A stretch of DNA of 64,000 nt from Bifidobacterium longum subsp. infantis ATCC 15697 = JCM 1222 = DSM 20088. GTDB taxonomy: Bacteria; Actinomycetota; Actinomycetes; Actinomycetales; Bifidobacteriaceae. The position numbers were made by a program, and so were the translations under genes. This document shows positions 36,906-44,204 of this stretch, piece after piece (the stretch's first letter is position 1; each line of letters begins with the position of its first letter). The stretch is taken from the NCBI RefSeq assembly GCF_000269965.1, contig NC_017219.1:1922001-1986000 (forward strand). Reading direction: 5' to 3'. The notes below the pieces were generated by a model. The model ran no database searches. It was not told the DNA's origin and saw only the letters and a list, made by a program, of their open reading frames with translations.

Positions 36906-37994
36906 TCAGCTTTCGATCCGCCTGACCTCGCTTCGAATTTCCTCAGCAAAGGCATAGATACCATTAAGATCATCGATTGGCCGGCGCTCGCATTTCTTTT
37001 CTGCGTCGAAGAGTCCAATGTATTTCTGCTTGGTGTTGAAGAACAAGCGCGCGACCGGCTTGCGATTGTTGTCATCAAGGAAAATCGCGCAATACTTCTT
37101 TGCGTCACGCATGGTGATTCGGGCTGGATCAACCTCGCTGCAGGCAATGGCCTTTATAATTCGGTATGCCGCAATCTCCTCTTCGGTGGTCACGATGCCA
37201 TCGTCTTCGGTGTCGTCGTTCTGTTCATCGGCGGCATCGTCCGTTTCGTCTTCGGCGGCTGGTCCGACTTTGATGTCGTCTGCGCCCAATGCGGTCTTCA
37301 GCCGGTCGTTGACCTGATCGGAGAGGAACCTTTTCAACGCCTTTTCGACGAGCGGCCTGAACTTATCCATGACAGTCTGACGGAATGCGCCGTCATAGAC
37401 GTGGGCCGCAAGCAGCTTCACGAAGTCGTCGGACGGCTCCTTGAATTCATCGGAAACCGCCCGTTTCAATGCGCCGACGTATTTCAGTTCTTCCGCGCTG
37501 CTGGCGATTGATTCGATGTCGAATGCCGGTTTCGTGAGCTTCTTTAGTTCCGGCAATATGGTTTCATCGATATCCAACAGGTCAAGCACGAGGAACGGCT
37601 TGGAATCCATGCGGTTCGGCTCATCGATGTCCATATAGAAATTCCATACCTGGCCATTGGTGAGTACGCCGATTCGTGCGCGTGTAGTGGCAAAATACCG
37701 ATATAGCTGGCTCGCGTTTTCGAGAGAGAGCTGTGCCCCTACTTTTTTGCATTCAATGAGGATCTGCACCTGCTCATCCAGCACCAAGGCATAATCGACT
37801 TTTTCGCCTTTCTTCACGCCGACGTCGGCGGTGAATTCGGGGACCACTTCCGTGGGGTTGAACACGTCGTAGCCGAGCACTTGGCCGATGAACGGCATGA
37901 TGAACGCAGTTTTGGTTGCTTCTTCCGTCTCGATTGAGTCTTTGAGGTCTGCGACTTTCGCCGCAACGCTCTTGACCGATTCCTCGAATTCCAT
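36906..37994 (-). CDS. HsdR_N-type PD-(D/E)xK nuclease-like protein
   Basis: This 362-residue protein starts at ATG 37994 (AAAGGTG). Residues 25-160 match the type I restriction HSDR_N fold: TKTAFIMPFIGQVLGYDVF, D67 in KVDYALVL, and E81-x-K83 in ILIECKKV, the core of a PD-(D/E)xK nuclease. The middle is helical, then comes a D/E-rich linker (DETDDAADEQNDDTEDD) and a C-terminal domain (YCAIFLDDNNRKPVARLFF). There is no helicase or methylase. It is 5 bp downstream of the ImmA gene in the lysogeny operon. A defence role is possible but unproven. Confidence 0.8.
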   Translation of the reverse strand: MEFEESVKSVAAKVADLKDSIETEEATKTAFIMPFIGQVLGYDVFNPTEVVPEFTADVGVKKGEKVDYALVLDEQVQILIECKKVGAQLSLENASQLYRYFATTRARIGVLTNGQVWNFYMDIDEPNRMDSKPFLVLDLLDIDETILPELKKLTKPAFDIESIASSAEELKYVGALKRAVSDEFKEPSDDFVKLLAAHVYDGAFRQTVMDKFRPLVEKALKRFLSDQVNDRLKTALGADDIKVGPAAEDETDDAADEQNDDTEDDGIVTTEEEIAAYRIIKAIACSEVDPARITMRDAKKYCAIFLDDNNRKPVARLFFNTKQKYIGLFDAEKKCERRPIDDLNGIYAFAEEIRSEVRRIES

Positions 37995-37999
37995 ATGTT

Positions 38000-38386
38000 T
38001 CACCTTTCTAGTAGAGCACTGTCGTGCAGCCAGTTTTTGTATGCCCGGATTACCCAGGGCATGACGTTTAATTCTCTTGCTATCGCGCATTCGTCGTTGC
38101 CGTATAGGATTTCGGCAGTAACGTAGTCGGCTTGGCTTATGAGCATTCGAGCAGCCTCCACGTCTGCGCGTTGTTCTGTATATCGGTCCGAGTGTCCTCC
38201 TTTATCTTGGTGTTTCGCGTGGCTTACTTCGTGGGCAAGTACGCATCGGTATTGCGTCGGCGTGAGATTGTCCGCTATGTAGATGGTTTCAGTGCGCGCG
38301 TCATATAGACCTTGATAACCGGATTGCATCGCAGTCACTACGATTCGGGCGTACCGCCTGGCTTCCTGTTCTATGTTTATCGTCAT
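38000..38386 (-). CDS. ImmA/IrrE-type metallopeptidase
   Basis: This 128-residue protein has zinc motif HEVSH (52-56) and a downstream EQRADVEAARML helix providing the third ligand. In ICEBs1 and related phages ImmA cleaves the repressor to trigger induction. Its start overlaps the repressor stop by 4 nt, which supports the same pairing here. Confidence 0.92.
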   Translation of the reverse strand: MTINIEQEARRYARIVVTAMQSGYQGLYDARTETIYIADNLTPTQYRCVLAHEVSHAKHQDKGGHSDRYTEQRADVEAARMLISQADYVTAEILYGNDECAIARELNVMPWVIRAYKNWLHDSALLER

Positions 38387-38709
38387 GGCATCTCCTCGTA
38401 GGCTTCCTGTTCGGCTTCGGTGTCGCCACGTTTCGCCGCCATCTCCAAGATGTTGTTAATGGACTCCTGCACTTGCGCCTGTTCTGCGGCTTCGGCCAAT
38501 ACGAGCATGGGGTCGCGCCCGAGTGCCCTGGCGAGCTTGTCTATGTCGCCGGTGGTGAGTTCTGTGTCTCCGCGCATTTTGCGGAAATAGCTGGATCTTT
38601 TTAGCCCTGATTTTTTCAAAAGCTCATTAACTGTCATATGCGCGTCAAGGCGCGCGTTTTCAAGCGCCTGAATTACCTGGTCGGTGAATGCTGCCATTTT
38701 CTCGGTCAT
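38383..38709 (-). CDS. Prophage repressor (XRE-type HTH)
   Basis: This 108-residue protein has an N-terminal HTH at about 25-75 (MTVNELLKKSGLKRSSYFRK, then LARALGRDP). It is encoded leftward with ImmA. It faces the small rightward HTH gene across 97 bp, the classic immunity-region layout. ATG 38709 has no Shine-Dalgarno; ATG 38697 is an alternative. The short C-terminus lacks an S24 domain, so induction likely depends on ImmA cleavage rather than RecA. Confidence 0.88.
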   Translation of the reverse strand: MTEKMAAFTDQVIQALENARLDAHMTVNELLKKSGLKRSSYFRKMRGDTELTTGDIDKLARALGRDPMLVLAEAAEQAQVQESINNILEMAAKRGDTEAEQEAYEEMP

Positions 38710-38775
38710 GTAATAAAAGTACCGTTTTTTGGGACTTTTTGCACTTTGTGACCATATTAGGGCGTGTCGCAGTCC

Positions 38776-38809
38776 CATATATGGCACTATTTGGACTGTG
38801 CCAAATATG
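38776..38809. promoter_or_regulatory. Immunity-region operator palindrome
   Basis: CATATATGGCAC (38776-38787) and GTGCCAAATATG (38798-38809) are inverted repeats matching at 11 of 12 positions around a 10-bp spacer. The right arm includes the ATG of the rightward HTH gene. This is the best candidate binding site for the repressor and/or Cro. Confidence 0.7.
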
Positions 38810-39061
38810 AGACTCGATGAAACCTCCACCCGAATCATTCGGGCAGTGAAGGCCGAAGCCGCCCGCTGCGGCAAAGACGGAAGCAGCCTAGCTGAGGCAT
38901 TGGGCCGCAATCCGAAGTATGTCTACGACCGCTTCTCTTTCAAAAAGGACTTCTCCACCCGAGACCTCGGCGAGATTGCCGATTATCTCGGCATCACGAC
39001 TCAGGACATCATTCGCTCCGCGGCGTTTGACGCGCAGATTCATGCGAAGGAGGTGGCGTGA
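38807..39061 (+). CDS. Small HTH protein (Cro-like)
   Basis: This 84-residue protein begins MRLDETSTRIIRAVKAEAAR and has an XRE-like HTH (SSLAEALGRNPKYVYDRFSF, then LGEIADYLGIT). There is no ribosome-binding site before ATG 38807, suggesting a leaderless message under direct operator control. It is the first gene of the rightward early operon and overlaps the next gene by TGATG. Confidence 0.8.
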   Translation: MRLDETSTRIIRAVKAEAARCGKDGSSLAEALGRNPKYVYDRFSFKKDFSTRDLGEIADYLGITTQDIIRSAAFDAQIHAKEVA

Positions 39062-39567
39062 TGGTGTGGTGGAAGCACAATCGTCAGGCATGCCAGTCCG
39101 GACAGGCCGAGGGGCCGATGCCGACACCGTTGCCCTGTCCGTTATGCAACGGCCATGCCGAGGCGGTGATGGATTCGTGGACGTCAGGCGGATACGGATA
39201 CGACTTCGAACGCTGGGGCTGCCGTTGCGGGGAATGCGGATACGGGTACTACGGCGGCAACCAGCTCTCGCCGTCCGACGAACGGCAGGCCATCGAACGG
39301 TGGGACCAGCAGGTCGAGGAAGCGTTGAAGATCATCGCGGAACCGTTGGAGGAATGCCCGTCATGCCATTGCGTCCCGAAGGTCGGGAAAAGCGACGGCG
39401 AGGCATTCCTCCAATGCCCGAAATGCCTCAAAATCGCACGCGGCGGCAACCCCATAGAGACCAAGGACAAGTGGAACCGCTTGTGCCTTCAGCGGAAGGC
39501 GATGAGGCTCAAAGCCAAACGACAGGCCGCGCAGTTGGAACGAATCATCGGAAAGGACGCGGAGTGA
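39061..39567 (+). CDS. Lar-like restriction-alleviation/zinc-ribbon protein
   Basis: This 168-residue protein has two treble-clef zinc ribbons. The first (PLPCPLCNGHAEAV, then WGCRCGECG, then SDERQAIERWDQQ) matches the Lar family pattern CPFCGG-(x)-C-x2-CG-(x)-A-x2-WN. The second (EECPSCHC, then LQCPKCLKIA, then KDKWNRL) repeats it. Lar proteins modulate host restriction enzymes; here the function is inferred only from the pattern. GGAGG precedes ATG 39061. Confidence 0.72.
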   Translation: MVWWKHNRQACQSGQAEGPMPTPLPCPLCNGHAEAVMDSWTSGGYGYDFERWGCRCGECGYGYYGGNQLSPSDERQAIERWDQQVEEALKIIAEPLEECPSCHCVPKVGKSDGEAFLQCPKCLKIARGGNPIETKDKWNRLCLQRKAMRLKAKRQAAQLERIIGKDAE

Positions 39568-39644
39568 TGGATGCGAATTCAATCATTTGGGTCTGCGCGA
39601 TCATCTGCGTGGTCTGCGCCTTCATCAACGCCAGCATTCGGTGA
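39567..39644 (+). CDS. Possible 25-residue membrane peptide
   Basis: A TGATG overlap with the upstream gene opens a 25-codon frame (MDANSIIWVCAIICVVCAFI...) that is almost entirely hydrophobic. It is antisense to the end of the leftward gene 39579-40364, so one of the two may be spurious in this stretch. Kept at low confidence. Confidence 0.3.
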   Translation: MDANSIIWVCAIICVVCAFINASIR

Positions 39645-40364
39645 ATAGTCATCGGCCGGCAGCATATCGTCCAATTTCTTGAGGAAGGAGGGAACGTCCA
39701 TCATGGCATCGTGTCTTATCCAATGCGCGAACTGCAGCAACCGTCGGAATGGTCTCGGCATATGCGAGAACAGGGAAGACCAGCGCAGCAAAGGCCGCGT
39801 GGTGGTATGGATATGCCTTGATCCCTTCAACGGGTCACGCATTACTGGATACTCCTTGTACACCACGCGTCCCAATCGCGTGGGCTGCGGGGTCCACAGC
39901 ACCTTCACTCCGAAATCACATGACGAAACAATGCTCATCATGTCCAGGACGACGAAGAAACGCTCTCCCGGCATCACCCTGTTGATCTTCTGCTGCACCA
40001 CCAGCTGCTTGAACTGCTGTCCGGGAAAATCGTATTCGTTTACGACGATGCCCTTCATGTTGATTCCCTCAGCCGTCACGGAGAACGCTGGACCATCACC
40101 ACTGTTCGTCACAATCACCACCATCGTAGTGTTCGATTTCAGAATCCTGCTCCCCGCTGCCTGTACCTGCGCGACCGGTATCGGGTCGATCATGACGTCC
40201 GCTGTTGACGTGACGCTTACGGTCCACTCCGCTTCAACTCTGTTTCTCATCGACCACCAGAGGTTGAAGATCGTCAGACAGATCGTTATCGCGGTGAACA
40301 CCAATCCGATCAGCACTGACGGGGTCTTGCTCACCTCCATCATGAACGTTCCCCAATTAATCAT
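39579..40364 (-). CDS. Membrane-anchored prophage protein of unknown function
   Basis: This 261-residue protein starts at ATG 40364 after GGAGGG. One N-terminal helix (SVLIGLVFTAITICLTIFNLW, about 16-36) anchors a beta-rich domain (MVVIVTNSGDGPAFSVTAEG) and an Arg-rich, then acidic C-terminus. It is a leftward single gene inside the rightward early operon, as often seen for genes expressed in the lysogen. Superinfection exclusion is one guess; no family was recognised. Confidence 0.7.
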   Translation of the reverse strand: MINWGTFMMEVSKTPSVLIGLVFTAITICLTIFNLWWSMRNRVEAEWTVSVTSTADVMIDPIPVAQVQAAGSRILKSNTTMVVIVTNSGDGPAFSVTAEGINMKGIVVNEYDFPGQQFKQLVVQQKINRVMPGERFFVVLDMMSIVSSCDFGVKVLWTPQPTRLGRVVYKEYPVMRDPLKGSRHIHTTTRPLLRWSSLFSHMPRPFRRLLQFAHWIRHDAMMDVPSFLKKLDDMLPADDYSPNAGVDEGADHADDRADPND

Positions 40365-40444
40365 TCTTCCCTCCGTTGGCCGTGTTTTGAATGTCGCAGT
40401 TCCAAGCCTACCGGCGGAGGGACCTTATACGGAAAGAGAAAAAC

Positions 40445-40687
40445 ATGAACGCCAAAGAGTATGGCCACCACGCGGGTGGCTACCGGAAGGCCGATGGTGG
40501 CCCGTCACGCAGATTCATGCGCGGGCTAGTGGTTTGCGCCGTCGTGCTCGCCTTCTGCGTCGGCTGGATTCTAAGCCATGCGGGTTGCGCGCATCCCATC
40601 GGCAACGGTTTGGCCGCGCTCATGGGCTTCGGGTTCGTTCCACTCAGACTGATCGCACTGGTGTTGAGCGAGGCGGGCATCGAATAA
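40445..40687 (+). CDS. Small membrane protein
   Basis: This 80-residue protein has two hydrophobic segments (LVVCAVVLAFCVGWILSHA and GLAALMGFGFVPLRLIALVL). It is divergent from the previous gene. Function unknown. Confidence 0.6.
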   Translation: MNAKEYGHHAGGYRKADGGPSRRFMRGLVVCAVVLAFCVGWILSHAGCAHPIGNGLAALMGFGFVPLRLIALVLSEAGIE

Positions 40688-41009
40688 GTCTTGCCGGACG
40701 GCGTAGAAAACCAGCCGGCCAAGCGGAAGGAAAACCGAATAACCCTCGTTGATAACTGAAAAAAACAACTGACAGATACGGTGTCGGTTTTCTTGGACCG
40801 GCGGGGCGTCGGCTTTGGTCTATTCTCCGGCGTCCCGCTTCGGGCGGTGCAGGTTGCCCCCAGTCAAGATCGCGTAGGTCATGTATGCGCGGCAAAGACC
40901 GGGACCACGGTTCGATTCCGTGGCCGTCCACGACCGCAAGGTTACGCAAAAAAGGAAAGCCCCAGCGGCTACTGGGGCGGAAAGAAACTCCAATGGAAAG
41001 GATACCCCA
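40688..41009. other. 322-bp gene-poor stretch in early region
   Basis: No convincing protein gene. It holds the tRNA-like element at 40842-40930 and a hairpin GCCCCAG/CTGGGGC (40959-40978). Leftward this hairpin runs into TTTCCTTTTTTGCG, so it could end a leftward transcript. A purine-rich ribosome site precedes the next start. Confidence 0.5.
40842..40930 (+). other. Degenerate tRNA-like element
   Basis: A canonical T arm CACGG-TTCGATT-CCGTG (40906-40922) is followed by GCCGTCC and A. GGGCGGT (40842-40848) could pair with GCCGTCC as acceptor, using two G-T pairs. CGCGTA/TATGCG (40871-40889) could be an anticodon stem with loop GGTCATG, and CGG/CCG a short variable arm. The D arm is poor, position 33 is not U, and the end is ACGA rather than ACCA. 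It may be a remnant or chance. Confidence 0.3.
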
Positions 41010-41225
41010 ATGAGTGCGCCATTACCAAACCTGATGACGGTGGAACAGCTCGCCGAACACTACGGGAAGGCGAAGAAGACCATCCAGAACAAGCTCACGC
41101 GAGGCTGGGGGCCGACGCCGGTCACCGACCCCGACACCATGCAGGTGCTGGGCTTCGAGGTCGAGGAGGTGGCCCGTTTTGACCGCATCAACAAGCAGAC
41201 GCGCAAGCAGCGCCTCTACGCCTGA
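41010..41225 (+). CDS. MerR/excisionase-like HTH protein
   Basis: This 71-residue protein contains MTVEQLAEHYGKAKKTIQNKL followed by RGWGPTPV and FEVEEVARF, the pattern of helix_turn_helix_17/AlpA-like DNA-binding domains. It could serve as excisionase or an early regulator. GGAAAGG precedes ATG 41010. Confidence 0.75.
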   Translation: MSAPLPNLMTVEQLAEHYGKAKKTIQNKLTRGWGPTPVTDPDTMQVLGFEVEEVARFDRINKQTRKQRLYA

Positions 41226-41238
41226 CGTGCCGAACGAC

Positions 41239-41379
41239 ATGCGACTTGCGGTCGCGGACCGGCTGCTCACCAACCTTGACATCCTGACCGCATATCCCAC
41301 CCGGCAGTCGCTGGCGAGCCTCATCGGATTATCCATCCACGAGGCCGGGCTCACGCTCACACCAGAGACGCCGTTATGA
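41239..41379 (+). CDS. Small phage protein
   Basis: This 46-residue protein (MRLAVADRLLTNLDILTAYP...) has its stop overlapping the next start (ATGA). A GTG at 41227 is an alternative start. No recognised domain. Confidence 0.5.
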   Translation: MRLAVADRLLTNLDILTAYPTRQSLASLIGLSIHEAGLTLTPETPL

Positions 41380-41606
41380 GCACGGCAACGTTGACCGCGC
41401 CCATAACGGACGAGGGGATGCGCATGACGCCCGGCGAACTCATAGAAGAATTCTACAAACGTCTGGCCGATTTGAACACGGACATGCGTAACCCCCGCAT
41501 CTATCTGGTACCGAAGCCGGGTGTCATCACGGTCGACCGGCCGTCGCGCAGGGTCTCGGCGGTCGTGGAATACGCAGACAAGAAACATTTCAGAAGGAGT
41601 AGGTGA
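41376..41606 (+). CDS. Small phage protein upstream of ssb
   Basis: This 76-residue protein is acidic at the N-terminus (MTPGELIEEFYKRLADLNTD) and basic at the end (KKHFRRSR). It is coupled to both neighbours by stop/start overlaps. Unknown function. Confidence 0.65.
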   Translation: MSTATLTAPITDEGMRMTPGELIEEFYKRLADLNTDMRNPRIYLVPKPGVITVDRPSRRVSAVVEYADKKHFRRSR

Positions 41607-42190
41607 TGGCCGGAGAGACGACGCTCACCATTGTGGGCAACCTGACGGCGGACCCGGAAATCCGCACGATCGGCACCGGGGCGACGGTCGCGAATTTCAC
41701 GGTCGCTTCCACGCCGCACGTATGGAACCGTCAGACGAACCAGTACGAGGACGGTCAAACCCTGTTCATGTGCTGCAGCGCATGGCGCGACCTCGCCGCC
41801 CACATCGCCCAATCGTTGAAGAAGGGCGTGCGCGTGATCGTGACGGGCCGTCTGTTACAGCGCTCCTACCAGGCGCAGGACGGGGTGAACCGCACGATCG
41901 TGGAACTGCAGGTGGACGAGATAGGCCCGAGCCTGCGTTACGCGGTCGCGGCAGTGGCCAAGCAGTCCAAGCCCAACGGCTTCCAAAACAACCAACAGGG
42001 TCAGCAGTCGTATTCGGGTGGCTCCACGTACGGCAATCCGCAACAGTCGGGCTGGCAGCAGGCCGCGCCGCAACCAGCCGCCAACGACCCGTTCGGCCAA
42101 CCGCAACAACCGCAATCGCAGGAGCAGGATCCGTGGGCCTCCAGCCAGCCCGCTCCTCCGGCCGATGGGCCGGACGACCCGGAATTCTAA
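41606..42190 (+). CDS. ssb: Phage single-stranded DNA-binding protein
   Basis: This 194-residue protein has an N-terminal OB fold (TLTIVGNLTADPEIRTIGTG, then FMCCSAWRDLAAHIAQSLKKG and VIVTGRL). A Q/P/S-rich linker and the acidic tip PDDPEF, which recruits replication partners, follow. AAGGAG precedes the start. It is a second SSB for the host cell, dedicated to phage replication. Confidence 0.95.
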   Translation: MAGETTLTIVGNLTADPEIRTIGTGATVANFTVASTPHVWNRQTNQYEDGQTLFMCCSAWRDLAAHIAQSLKKGVRVIVTGRLLQRSYQAQDGVNRTIVELQVDEIGPSLRYAVAAVAKQSKPNGFQNNQQGQQSYSGGSTYGNPQQSGWQQAAPQPAANDPFGQPQQPQSQEQDPWASSQPAPPADGPDDPEF

Positions 42191-42202
42191 AGGAGGATCC
42201 TC

Positions 42203-43615
42203 ATGTCGATATCCATAGTGGACATTCCCGTCTCCCAACTGGAGCCGAACCCGCATAATCCGCGCAGGGACGTGGGCGACGTAAGGGAGCTGGCGGACAG
42301 CATCAGGGCGCAGGGCATCAAACAGGAGCTGCTGGTCACCCCGTCCGGCGACCGGGACGGCAGGCCCATGTACCGCGTGGTCATCGGGCATCGCAGGCTC
42401 GCGGCCGCGAAGATTGCCGGCCTGGACATGGTGCCGTGCCGCGTGGAGGAGCTGTCGGCGCGCGAGGAACGCGAGCTGATGCTCGTGGAGAACACGCAGC
42501 GCGTGGACCTGACCCCGTTGGAGGAGGCCGACGGCTATCAGGGGCTCCTGGACTTGGGTGTGAAGGTCAAGGAGATGGCCGAACGCACCGGGCGCAGCAT
42601 GAGACTGGTGCGCGGCCGGCTGAGAATAGCGTCCATCCCCCGATCGGTGCGCGAGGCGTCGCCCGCGTTCGCGCAACTGTCGCTCTCCGAGTTGGAGGAC
42701 ATCGCGGAATTCGACGGCGACGAGAAGGCGCAGGCCAGGCTCGCCGCCAAGGCCGGTTCCGATGATTTCGAATGGCAGCGCAATCAGCTGCGCCGCGAAC
42801 GCGACCGGCGCGAATGGGTGGAGGCCGCGCGCCTGTGGGCCGAAAGCAACGATCTGCCCATGCTGCCCGACAACCTCAAACCGGAGGACATGTGGGCGAA
42901 CCCGACAGGCTACGAGAGGCAGCGGCGTTTCGCCCAGGATTATCCCGGCCCGTTCTCCAAGCAGTGGAGGGACTGGCAGGCCGAGGGCGCGCATCCCGGA
43001 GTGGTCATCCGCTTCTTCGACGACTCGGGAAGCGTCGTGGCCTACACGCCGGCGAAGAAGACAGCCGAGGAGAGGGAAGACGGGAAGGCCGAGGCGAAAC
43101 GCCGGATGGAACGGGAGCGCCGCCACGGGGTGCGGGAGCTCGCCCAGGCGTCGGCCGAACTGCGCTGCGAATGGATCCGAACAACCGTTCCCGTGTTGAA
43201 GGCGGACGTGCTGCGCGACATGACGGAACGCCTGACCCTGTTGGAGCTGATGGGTGCCGGCGATTCGATGAGAGGCACGAGCCTGGACCCGAACGGGTGG
43301 ATGCGCATGGTCAAGGCGTACTCCCTGTTCGCCAGACCGTTGCCGGTAGTGGACGAGGACCCGGAGCATGGCGTGTACACGCTCAACATCGCCGAAAACG
43401 CGGCGGAACTGCGCCGCCGCCAGTCGGTTCCCTCCCGTCGGGGCGTGGAGCTTCTGCTCCTGCTGCTGGCCCGCCGCGAGGGCGCGATAGACACGGACAC
43501 GTGGGACCGTGAGGCCTACCAGTGCGACCTCAAGGGTTTGAACGCCTACTACGAGGTGCTGGAATCGGCCGGCTACGCGGTGTCGGACGCGGAGAGGAAG
43601 GGGCTGGAGCAGTGA
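42203..43615 (+). CDS. ParB-like partition/nuclease-domain protein
   Basis: This 470-residue protein has an N-terminal ParB/Srx domain (IPVSQLEPNPHNPRRDVGDV, then VVIGHRRLAAAKIAG and ELMLVENTQRVDLTPLEEA). A central HTH helical region and a long, charged C-terminal part (AEEREDGKAEAKRRMERERR) follow. The GHRR and ENTQR motifs match CTP-binding ParB proteins. No ParA is beside it, so this is probably a phage replication or regulatory protein rather than a partition system. AAAGGAGG precedes the start. Confidence 0.88.
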   Translation: MSISIVDIPVSQLEPNPHNPRRDVGDVRELADSIRAQGIKQELLVTPSGDRDGRPMYRVVIGHRRLAAAKIAGLDMVPCRVEELSAREERELMLVENTQRVDLTPLEEADGYQGLLDLGVKVKEMAERTGRSMRLVRGRLRIASIPRSVREASPAFAQLSLSELEDIAEFDGDEKAQARLAAKAGSDDFEWQRNQLRRERDRREWVEAARLWAESNDLPMLPDNLKPEDMWANPTGYERQRRFAQDYPGPFSKQWRDWQAEGAHPGVVIRFFDDSGSVVAYTPAKKTAEEREDGKAEAKRRMERERRHGVRELAQASAELRCEWIRTTVPVLKADVLRDMTERLTLLELMGAGDSMRGTSLDPNGWMRMVKAYSLFARPLPVVDEDPEHGVYTLNIAENAAELRRRQSVPSRRGVELLLLLLARREGAIDTDTWDREAYQCDLKGLNAYYEVLESAGYAVSDAERKGLEQ

Positions 43616-43800
43616 ACACGAAAGTGGTTATCAGGGTGCGCAACGGCGATGACGCGCCGGTGAGCGTGGAGCGTCTCGTGGTGGATTCACGCGCCGAGGT
43701 GGGTGCGGGGGTTACGCCGATGCTGCTCTCGGACATGCTGGCCCTGTTGGACGATTCGTGCCATGTGACCGATGTGGAGATCAGGAGGGCGGAGCCGTGA
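43612..43800 (+). CDS. Small phage protein
   Basis: This 62-residue protein starts at GTG 43612 inside the stop of the ParB-like gene and ends in the start of the next gene. It contains a mixed acidic segment (LLSDMLALLDDSCHVTDVEI). Unknown. Confidence 0.6.
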   Translation: MNTKVVIRVRNGDDAPVSVERLVVDSRAEVGAGVTPMLLSDMLALLDDSCHVTDVEIRRAEP

Positions 43801-44204
43801 GCATCGAACTGGTGGCGAAGGCCAAGAAGACCCGATTGCACGGGGACAGCACGGCGAAACTGCTGCTTATCGTGCTCGCGGATTACGCGAACGACGAGGG
43901 CATGGCGTGGCCGAGCGTGAAGACCATGGCGGAGGAGACGGAGAAGAGCGAGCGCAGCATCCAACTGCTGTTGAGGAAGCTCGAACAGATGCGTCTGATC
44001 CGCAAGGGGGACCAGAAACTCGTGGCCAAATACGCGAAGGGACGCCGACCGGTCGTCTACAAGCTGTTTCCGAAGGCCAAAAAGGGCGAAACCCCAGTGG
44101 AAGCAACGGTTGAGAGGGGTGAAACCCATTGCACCCCTGAAACAGGTTGCACCGGTGAAACCCACTTCACCCGAGGGGTGCAACCCGCTTCACCCCACGG
44201 GTGA
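43797..44204 (+). CDS. Replication initiator, N-terminal winged-helix part
   Basis: This 135-residue protein starts at GTG 43797, overlapping the previous stop. The HTH_36 domain (LLLIVLADYANDEGMAWPSV, then TEKSERSIQLLLRKLEQMRL and PVVYKLF) is the DNA-binding part of many phage replication initiators. The frame ends at 44204 after passing through an iteron array. The expected C-terminal part is encoded in the +1 frame from 44110. Either the two are separate products, or a frameshift or copy-number change has split one gene. Confidence 0.75.
   Translation: MSIELVAKAKKTRLHGDSTAKLLLIVLADYANDEGMAWPSVKTMAEETEKSERSIQLLLRKLEQMRLIRKGDQKLVAKYAKGRRPVVYKLFPKAKKGETPVEATVERGETHCTPETGCTGETHFTRGVQPASPHG

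Noticed and set aside
39679..40752. 357-codon plus-strand frame antisense to the leftward membrane protein
   Set aside because: The leftward gene has a strong GGAGGG start and a clean membrane helix; the plus frame has no start signal and mixed composition.
40693..40930. GGACGGC at 40693 as the 5' acceptor of an intron-containing tRNA ending at 40930
   Set aside because: It would need a roughly 160-nt insertion with no intron features; the nearer GGGCGGT at 40842 is a better partner.
41855..43369. 504-codon minus-strand frame across ssb and the ParB-like gene
   Set aside because: Antisense to two clearly conserved genes and lacks any recognisable domain.
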